DNA of 47,052 nt from the NCBI GenBank assembly GCA_027331445.1, contig DAHWUD010000005.1, positions 1 through 47,052 on the forward strand, in the 5' to 3' direction. The DNA comes from Candidatus Amesbacteria bacterium. Lineage in GTDB: Bacteria > Patescibacteriota > Microgenomatia > CAZETR01 > Amesbacteraceae. The translations under genes and the position numbers were made by a program. Positions 41,755 through 47,052 of this stretch are shown in pieces. The notes under the pieces are model-generated. The model searched no databases. It saw only the letters and a program-made list of their open reading frames with translations, and was not told the origin of the DNA. Position 1 is the first letter of the stretch. Every line of letters begins with the position of its first letter.

Positions 41755-42765
41755 TTAGTGGTCCCAGCCTTGGGGATGGGCTTTGTACCAGGTGACGAGG
41801 GAGGTAATGGTCTGGTCGAGGGAACGCTGGGGGACCCAATCCAGGAGGCTTTTGGCTTTGTCAGTGGCTGCGATCATCTTGGCGTACTCGCCTTTGCGGG
41901 GCTCGGCTTTTTGCAGGTCAAACTGGTAGTGGGTGACATACTCGACTTTCTTGACGATTTCCAGGACGGAATTGCCGGTGCCGGTGCCCAAATTGATGAT
42001 GTCGCTTCTGCCGCCTTTCCCAAGATAATCCAGGGCTTTGAGATGGGCCAGGCCGAGGTCAACGACGTTGATGTAGTCCCGGATGGGGGATTTGTCGGGA
42101 GTGTCCACCTCGGGGTAAGTGAGGCGGAAGGGCTCGATGCCCAAAGCCCCTCTGACGGCGTTTTGGACAAGTAGAGAGGAGGGCTTTTTGGAGTCGCCGA
42201 TGGTGCCGTCGTCGCTGCAGCCGCAGACATTGAAGTAGCGGAGGATGACAAAAGAAAGGCCCTTGAGCTGGCCGTACCAGTGGATCATGGTTTCGATCAT
42301 TTTTTTGGATTCGCCGTAGGTATTGGCCGGCCGGGTGGGGTGAGCTTCGTCTACCGGGACGTACTCGGCTTCGCCGTAGACGGCGCAGGTACTGGAAAAG
42401 ACGATTTTGGTGATGCCGTTTTGGAGCAGGGTATCCAGCAGGTGGGCGGAACCCCAGACGTTGTTGGAAAAGTACTTTTCGGGGTGCTCCATGGACTCGT
42501 TGACGCTGCAGGAGGCGGCATAATGGAGGACGGCGGCAATGTCTTTTTCGGTGGAAAACAGGGGAGACAGGTCGTCACGCAGGTCGAGGGCGTAGATGCG
42601 GAGGCGGTTTTGGCCGAATTGCTGCTGCAGGTGCTCCAGGGGGGCGCGAAAGCCGGTTGTGAAGTTGTCCAGGACGACCACGTCAAAGCCTCCTTGCAGC
42701 AGCAGCTGGGTGGCAACGGAGCCGATATAGCCCCCGGCGCCGGTGACTAAAATTTTCTGGGCCAC
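41755..42765 (-). CDS. galE: UDP-glucose 4-epimerase
   Basis: This extended short-chain dehydrogenase interconverts UDP-glucose and UDP-galactose. The NAD motif is GAGGYIGSVATQLL. The active site is SSTCAVYGE followed by YGESKKM (YxxxK). The rest (RYFNVCGCSDDGTIGD) is typical, and the 336 residues are normal. It starts at GTG with TAATAT and a 6-nt spacer upstream on the minus strand. It converges on the GT2 genes and probably supplies them with UDP-galactose. Confidence 0.96.
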   Translation of the reverse strand: MAQKILVTGAGGYIGSVATQLLLQGGFDVVVLDNFTTGFRAPLEHLQQQFGQNRLRIYALDLRDDLSPLFSTEKDIAAVLHYAASCSVNESMEHPEKYFSNNVWGSAHLLDTLLQNGITKIVFSSTCAVYGEAEYVPVDEAHPTRPANTYGESKKMIETMIHWYGQLKGLSFVILRYFNVCGCSDDGTIGDSKKPSSLLVQNAVRGALGIEPFRLTYPEVDTPDKSPIRDYINVVDLGLAHLKALDYLGKGGRSDIINLGTGTGNSVLEIVKKVEYVTHYQFDLQKAEPRKGEYAKMIAATDKAKSLLDWVPQRSLDQTITSLVTWYKAHPQGWDH

Positions 42766-42814
42766 GGGGAAATATTAGCATAAAATATAGGGGGCGTGTG
42801 GTATAATTCTAGCC

Positions 42815-42862
42815 GTGGAAATGAGGCTATCAATGTTTATTTGCGGGCTGAGCCCGGTTTAA
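42815..42862 (+). CDS. Possible leader peptide (15 residues)
   Basis: GTG lies 7 nt after TATAAT, the same leaderless spacing as real genes here. The frame encodes MEMRLSMFICGLSPV and stops just before the terminator stem. It is out of frame with the downstream lipoprotein. A ribosome on it would cover the first hairpin, so it could steer the terminator decision. No run of one amino acid stands out as a sensor. Confidence 0.4.
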   Translation: MEMRLSMFICGLSPV

Positions 42863-42866
42863 CCAG

Positions 42867-42892
42867 TCCCGCCCAGTGGCGGGATTTTTTTT
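42867..42892 (+). terminator. Intrinsic terminator inside the leader
   Basis: A 7-bp stem (T plus CCCGCC pairing with GGCGGG plus A) closes over CAGT and is followed directly by eight T. It is the only clear Rho-independent terminator I see in the window. It lies downstream of a promoter and 8 nt before a gene, not after one. Confidence 0.85.
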
Positions 42893-42900
42893 GGCTGATT

Positions 42901-44781
42901 ATGGCTGGCAAAATTGAGGAACTCCGGGGAAAGGCAGTCGGAGCCGGGTTGGCCCTGATCGCCGTGGGCGGGATGGCGGCAGCCTGTGCCCCGGTGGGCG
43001 GGTTCTCCGGTAATGAGATCCAGGGCTCCCTAGTTGAGGTCACGTCGGGGGCGTCGGCGGCCAAGGAAACAAACGGGCAGAAGAAAGCGCTGGAAGAGCA
43101 GGCGTTGGCCGGCATTACGCAGTTGGCCAGAAGTCAGCTGAATATCGGTGAGTGTGACCCGGAGCTGTATACCGTGGTGGGAAATGACGGCAAGGCCAGG
43201 GCAGATTTGGTGTGTAATGATCAGCAGGGGTCTATTTTGGTGGCCCAGCTGATTGGGGGGAAGGAGACGGTGATCGGCCAACGGTTGTTTGCCAGTTCTG
43301 ACAAATCCAAAATATATTACAGGGGAGCTGACGGGAGCTTGCAGGAGGCGATGGAGGTCGCACCGGCCAGCGTGGTTTACGTGTTTTCTGACGGGGCCAG
43401 AGTGAAATTTGATCAGGAAGCAGCCGGTGGGCAAAACACCCGGAATGACCAGGTCCAGGTGGCGGTGGCGCAGCTGGAGGAAAATTTGACCGGGAATATT
43501 GTGGCCCAGGCCCAGGGGTTGGAAGCGACCAAGACGGCGACACCGGTACCGGCGACAGCTACGAAAGAGGTGCCAACGGTGACGAAGGCGCCAACGGTTA
43601 CCAGCACGCCTGAGGTGTGGGCGGCACCGGCGGAGTTGGATGCAAATGCATGGGAGCAGATGCAGAAGGATGGGTTTAGCGTGGTAAAGAGTAAAGACGG
43701 GGGGTGGGAGATGGACAAACTGGTGACTAAAAAACAGGATGCCCCGGAATGGACGGCGTCAGTGGGTAAACTGAGTGCGAAGGGGATCGAGATTACCGTC
43801 CCCGGAGAACAGGCCCCGGTGGAGTTGGAATATTCACAACTCAAGTTTGACGGAGAATATGTGTATACCCAGCAGACTCAAGTTGATCCGAAGTTCATTC
43901 ACTTGGACGTGGCGCAGAAGTTTGATGGAAGTAAGGATCTAATTTACAGCCCCTACACAGGCAAATGGTTTAGAAACGAATGGGTGACTACCCCCGACGG
44001 TCGTTTTATCTACAACGTGGCGGAGAATTTCGGAGGGTTGATGACAGCCAACTCAAAAAATCCGGCGGCGGAAGCGGATTTTTATGACAAACTGGTATCC
44101 GGTGTATATCACATAATGCAAATTGATCCCAGAAAGAACCTGCCGGCTGACCCATCAGCTTTTGTAAACAAATTTACGCAGGCTCTAACCAACGAGGGAA
44201 TGATCAGCGGGTTGACAATACCTGAGCGGTTCCCGGTACCCTTAAATAGTGCGGGTCAGCCGGTTAATGGAGCAAACCAATGGAGGAATGTAGATATGGC
44301 TGGAACCCCGGTTGAAATTCCTGCTGTAGCTCCGGGAATTATTATTGCCTTTTCTGATCAATCGGACCAGGAGGTGATGAATTACAGCCCGACGAACCCT
44401 GACTCGCCAGATTATAAATTTATTGATTTCCGGGGGGGATTGGGGCAGGTTCATTACGGAGTAGTGAAAGGGGAGGACGGAAAGAACCACTTGGAGATCA
44501 TTTTCAGAAAATCCTGGCCGATTGATGACGTGACTAACGGGGGGGTGGCATATAATGCCAGAGACAGCAAGTACTCACCAGAGCATAACTTTAAATCATG
44601 GGATGCGCTAATCCAGGATTGGGTGAATTTATCTGCTGTTGAATTGGACTCCTCAAATTATAAGTGGGAGTTTCTCGAGTTGTTTGATGTGATCTCGTTC
44701 GCGAAAGTTGAGGACTTTGGTGCTGTGCTGGCTCAATATCAGAACAGGGATCCTAAAGATGCGCCTTTCGTTTTGTATTAA
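42901..44781 (+). CDS. Large lipoprotein with Thr/Pro linker, function unknown
   Basis: I start it at MAGKIEELRGKAVGAG (626 residues), because a signal segment (LALIAVGGMAAAC) then ends in a lipobox Cys near residue 24; the longer tracked form runs through the terminator hairpin. An Ala/Glu region and a Thr/Pro/Val linker (TATPVPATATKEVPTV, about 210-240) separate two predicted globular parts. The C-terminal part is rich in aromatic residues, Asp and Asn and mostly beta (GKWFRNEWVTTPDGRFIYN). It is probably anchored outside the cell. No catalytic motif is recognised. A terminator-bearing leader controls it. Confidence 0.7.
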   Translation: MAGKIEELRGKAVGAGLALIAVGGMAAACAPVGGFSGNEIQGSLVEVTSGASAAKETNGQKKALEEQALAGITQLARSQLNIGECDPELYTVVGNDGKARADLVCNDQQGSILVAQLIGGKETVIGQRLFASSDKSKIYYRGADGSLQEAMEVAPASVVYVFSDGARVKFDQEAAGGQNTRNDQVQVAVAQLEENLTGNIVAQAQGLEATKTATPVPATATKEVPTVTKAPTVTSTPEVWAAPAELDANAWEQMQKDGFSVVKSKDGGWEMDKLVTKKQDAPEWTASVGKLSAKGIEITVPGEQAPVELEYSQLKFDGEYVYTQQTQVDPKFIHLDVAQKFDGSKDLIYSPYTGKWFRNEWVTTPDGRFIYNVAENFGGLMTANSKNPAAEADFYDKLVSGVYHIMQIDPRKNLPADPSAFVNKFTQALTNEGMISGLTIPERFPVPLNSAGQPVNGANQWRNVDMAGTPVEIPAVAPGIIIAFSDQSDQEVMNYSPTNPDSPDYKFIDFRGGLGQVHYGVVKGEDGKNHLEIIFRKSWPIDDVTNGGVAYNARDSKYSPEHNFKSWDALIQDWVNLSAVELDSSNYKWEFLELFDVISFAKVEDFGAVLAQYQNRDPKDAPFVLY

Positions 44782-44799
44782 CGGTTTTTTGGTGTAGGT

Positions 44800-44966
44800 A
44801 TGGAAAGGAAAGAAATTACCAGACGAGAATTTGTTAAAGCCTCCGTGTTAGCAGTGGCAGCGGGGGTAACTGGAACCGCTACTTGATGGATACGGGTGAG
44901 GTACGTGTTGACTCCGATCTGTTAGTACAGTCGGAGACAATGAACATCATATTGAAAGAGTCTTGA
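44800..44966 (+). pseudogene. Split Tat-signal gene (possible frameshift)
   Basis: The first frame encodes MERKEITRREFVKASVLAVAAGVTGTAT and stops at TGA (44884-44886). It is a textbook twin-arginine leader with nothing after it. A second frame starts at the overlapping ATG (44886) and encodes 26 residues (MDTGEVRVDSDLLVQSETM) to 44966. Either a frameshift has split a small exported protein, or two tiny coupled ORFs exist. A remnant of a larger gene is most likely. Confidence 0.5.
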
Positions 44967-44986
44967 GAGATAATTAATATTAGTGG

Positions 44987-45481
44987 ATGTCGAAGAGGGT
45001 GGTAATATTGATAACAGGAACAGCGCTGTTTTTGGTGGTGATAGTATTTGTGGTTTATCTGATGTTTTGGAAAGGATCAAAAGTAGCTTTCGTGAGTGCG
45101 AATAGGTCGTATCGATGGGATGTAAATTCAAATGTGATTAAGAGAAATGTTGAGACTAAACTGTTCCCTAATGGTGACAGTTTTCGGTGGATTTTGGTGG
45201 TAATTGGAAATGAATATATAGAGACGGGTCTCAAAACAGGTTTGAGAGAAGATGACCAGCCGTTTGCTAGTTATGAGTGGAAGGTCTATGGTCCAGTAGA
45301 TGTGTTGTATGTTTATATTAATCCGCCGGTTTGGAGTAAGCTGGATAAGGTGAGGGAGGATAATTTGCTGTCGGAATATATTCTGGGGGTATTGATCCCC
45401 GGGATGACAGGGTCGGCCTTTTCTATGCCTGATGCAGTTAACCTGTTGAAAAGTAACGGTTATTTGTTAAGAATTATATAA
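44987..45481 (+). CDS. Membrane-anchored hypothetical protein
   Basis: This 164-residue protein has a basic start and one membrane segment (VVILITGTALFLVVIVFVVYLMF, about residues 5-27). A mixed alpha/beta domain follows, rich in aromatic residues and presumably outside the cell (YVYINPPVWSKLDKV). TAATAT with a 6-nt spacer sets the ATG. Base composition is more A/T-rich than in the housekeeping genes. The gene ends just before the large surface protein, so they may be co-expressed. The function is unknown. Confidence 0.65.
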   Translation: MSKRVVILITGTALFLVVIVFVVYLMFWKGSKVAFVSANRSYRWDVNSNVIKRNVETKLFPNGDSFRWILVVIGNEYIETGLKTGLREDDQPFASYEWKVYGPVDVLYVYINPPVWSKLDKVREDNLLSEYILGVLIPGMTGSAFSMPDAVNLLKSNGYLLRII

Positions 45482-47052
45482 ATGGCCAAGAAAGTGGTAT
45501 TGGGGTTAATGATGGTATTGGCGTTGTTTGCGGTGGGAACTAAAGCAGCTGAGGCGGGTTGCACCGGAACAATAAAGTGCGAGACTTATACGAATGGTGT
45601 TTGTGATTCATCGCAGTGGTACACCGTCGGATGTGCGTACTCAGGAGGGGTATGTGGTGGTAATGGGTGTGGGTCAGGCAATCCATGCGCGGATCAGCCG
45701 AATTGTACGGATACGGGGACGGGGCCGACGGCGACACCGGCGCCGGGATCAGGTGGGCCGGGGGCGACCTACCCCAATGGGCAATGGTGGGGTTGGACCG
45801 GGGTGCAGGGGCCTTCACAGTGTGCGGCCAGCGGGTTTGCGACTGATTGGGACAGCAAGGGCTGGGTGACCACGCGGGTGGTGGATTCGACCTCTCTTCC
45901 GGCAAGCGAGGTAACCTCGGTTGTGGCTAATATTGCTTACCCTTCGCAACTGGCTGGGCAGTGCTACACGACTCTGGGATACGACTGTGGGTATTGGATG
46001 AATCTTTGGGGGGTGATACCGGCCAACTCGGTCCGGACCGTCCAGCCGCAGGCGCGTGACCTGAATAACAATTTTCCCTATTGTTTGAACTATCCTAGTT
46101 GCATTAATCCGGCAAAACTGCTGTGCAGTCAGACGCCGGAGTGCGGGACGCCAACCGGGCTGACGTGCACATACGCCGGGACGGCGACAACTTATGGTAA
46201 TACTTGTACCGATGACCACGGGATTACACGGATGGATATGTATTATTCACCTACTTCCACTCAGAGCTGGACCAGGTTTGGAACCAATACCTGGAATACG
46301 ACCGGGCTGACCAGCGAGACCTACTCGGCCAGTGCGACTTTTTCCACAACAGGCAATTATTATGTGACTACCAATGCCTGGGATGATTCAGGTTTGATAT
46401 TTGGCGGGGGTGCTAGTGGCCTGGCCTGTTCGGGAAATCCGTTTGTGTCGACCTGGCCCACGTCCGGGTTTTGGAGCTGCAGTGCGACCAATGCCGACCA
46501 GAAGACGGTTACGGTGGTGAATGCGGCGATGGTAAGCAATCTTAGCCCCAACGGATCGGCGATCGCCTGTACCGGCGGAGTTTTGGGTACACAGGCAGTA
46601 ACTTTGAGCTGGTCGGCGGCATACGCCAGCACTTTTTATCTCTCCGTGACCGATCTGACGGCTGGGGGGACGAGCAATTACACAGTGTCCAAGACGAGTT
46701 ATACCTATACGGCGGTGGGAGGCCATTCATATAACTGGTCGGTAAAGGCGGTTGATCAGTGTGGGGTGGTGGATGCGCCGGTGACGGGGAGTTTTGCCGT
46801 CGGTCCGTGCGCCACCCCCACGCCCACACCGGCCCCGGTGTATATTGAGGGGCTTCTGGAGGACAATACCGGAACGCTCTTAACCACTCCAATGGCGGTC
46901 ACCATTAAAGGGACGAACACCGGGACTTCTCAGGTGCAAACTACTTCCAGCGGCATGTTTTATTTTTTAAACCTGCCCGCAGACACCTACAGTATCTCGG
47001 CACCGTTGTTTGGTTACAGCGTGGCAAACGGAGTCTGTCTGAACTGCCCCAC
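45482..47052 (+). CDS. Secreted Cys-rich surface protein (3' end outside window)
   Basis: The frame is open from this ATG to the window edge, over 520 residues, though the ORF track omits it. A signal peptide (VVLGLMMVLALFAVG) is followed by a Cys-rich stretch (GGVCGGNGCGSGNPC) and Pro/Thr/Gly linkers (GTGPTATPAPGSGG and CATPTPTPAPVY). Several Ser/Thr-rich beta-type domains lie between. The last visible part (GTNTGTSQVQTTSSGMFYFLNLP) resembles a carboxypeptidase-regulatory-like or Cna-B-type beta-sandwich repeat. It is probably a large extracellular adhesin or structural protein. AAGAAT lies 7 nt before the ATG. Confidence 0.75.
   Translation, partial: MAKKVVLGLMMVLALFAVGTKAAEAGCTGTIKCETYTNGVCDSSQWYTVGCAYSGGVCGGNGCGSGNPCADQPNCTDTGTGPTATPAPGSGGPGATYPNGQWWGWTGVQGPSQCAASGFATDWDSKGWVTTRVVDSTSLPASEVTSVVANIAYPSQLAGQCYTTLGYDCGYWMNLWGVIPANSVRTVQPQARDLNNNFPYCLNYPSCINPAKLLCSQTPECGTPTGLTCTYAGTATTYGNTCTDDHGITRMDMYYSPTSTQSWTRFGTNTWNTTGLTSETYSASATFSTTGNYYVTTNAWDDSGLIFGGGASGLACSGNPFVSTWPTSGFWSCSATNADQKTVTVVNAAMVSNLSPNGSAIACTGGVLGTQAVTLSWSAAYASTFYLSVTDLTAGGTSNYTVSKTSYTYTAVGGHSYNWSVKAVDQCGVVDAPVTGSFAVGPCATPTPTPAPVYIEGLLEDNTGTLLTTPMAVTIKGTNTGTSQVQTTSSGMFYFLNLPADTYSISAPLFGYSVANGVCLNCP

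Larger units (their letters stand above)
42802..42900 (+). promoter_or_regulatory. Attenuator-like leader before the 42901 lipoprotein gene
   Basis: TATAAT (42802-42807) is followed by a 15-codon leader ORF, a hairpin CGGGC-TGA-GCCCG (42844-42856) and an intrinsic terminator (42867-42892), all before the lipoprotein ATG. GCGGG (42843-42847) can instead pair with CCCGC (42868-42872), which would dissolve both the first hairpin and the terminator. This gives two exclusive folds, the hallmark of attenuation. I recognise no known riboswitch class. Confidence 0.6.

Noticed and set aside
42796-42900. Tracked N-terminal extension of the 42901 lipoprotein
   Set aside because: It would start inside the TATAAT box and read through the terminator hairpin and T8 run; the signal peptide begins properly at 42901.
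44884-44886. TGA read as glycine (recoding, as in some CPR lineages)
   Set aside because: Many clear genes here end at TGA (def, thyA, topA-adjacent genes, frr, queA, cysS), so TGA is a stop codon.

Overview
The window looks like part of a chromosome from a compact, probably host-dependent bacterium of the Candidate Phyla Radiation (Patescibacteria), most likely near Microgenomates. This is an inference from gene content and style; no rRNA is present to settle it. Supporting signs are tightly packed and overlapping genes, a short EF-Ts, a reduced mreB-mrdA pair without mreC, mreD or rodA, many GT2 glycosyltransferases, Cys- and Thr/Pro-rich surface proteins, and almost no Shine-Dalgarno sequences. 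About 26 start codons lie 6-7 nt downstream of a TANNAT-type -10 box, so leaderless transcription seems to be the default. TGA is a normal stop here.

Layout. 1-1538: three small proteins of unknown family, including a membrane protein with an HELAH motif and one with a Tat-like signal. 1652-4191 (minus): peptide deformylase and an O-antigen-ligase-like membrane protein with TPR-like repeats. 4258-7650: a Tat-type lipoprotein, a small Cys protein, galU and a hypothetical. 7709-10585: mreB and mrdA (PBP2). 10616-14104: a 1162-residue protein with a transglutaminase-like Cys-His-Asp core. 14124-16264: topA and a 32-residue membrane peptide. 16285-22322: a thymidylate and one-carbon cluster (two thymidylate-kinase-like genes, thyA, a DHFR-like reductase, dcd, dCMP deaminase, glyA, folD). 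It makes dUMP from dCTP and dCMP, methylates it to dTMP, phosphorylates it and recycles the folate cofactor. 22315-26029: a GGDEF protein, then rpsB-tsf-frr-rseP. 26306-29006 (minus): queA and tgt of queuosine tRNA modification, with two small ORFs between them. 29384-33443: HIT protein, rpsU, yqeY, ybeY, dnaX, ybaB, recR. 33436-37462: S66 LD-carboxypeptidase, small proteins, cysS and an anchored surface protein. 37489-42765: HAD phosphatase, three GT2 genes holding four GT2 domains, and galE; with galU and the ligase-like gene these point to a surface polysaccharide. 42802-47052: a leader with an intrinsic terminator ahead of a large lipoprotein, a split Tat-signal gene, a membrane-anchored protein and a secreted surface protein cut off by the window end.

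The most striking signals are not single genes. First, two dispersed repeat families have inserted in frame into housekeeping genes. One is a nested palindrome with core CCCCCTCTTT/AAAGAGGGGG (def, tgt, dnaX and two intergenic copies). The other is a TTCAA-rich repeat, in places a 14-nt tandem (topA, folD, rpsB, queA, dnaX, cysS and a surface protein). Second, promoters are systematically leaderless, and rpsB is an exception whose Shine-Dalgarno can be sequestered in an 8-bp hairpin. Third, a transcription-attenuator-like leader with a 15-codon ORF precedes the 42901 lipoprotein. I found no tRNA, rRNA, CRISPR array, transposase or integrase in the window.
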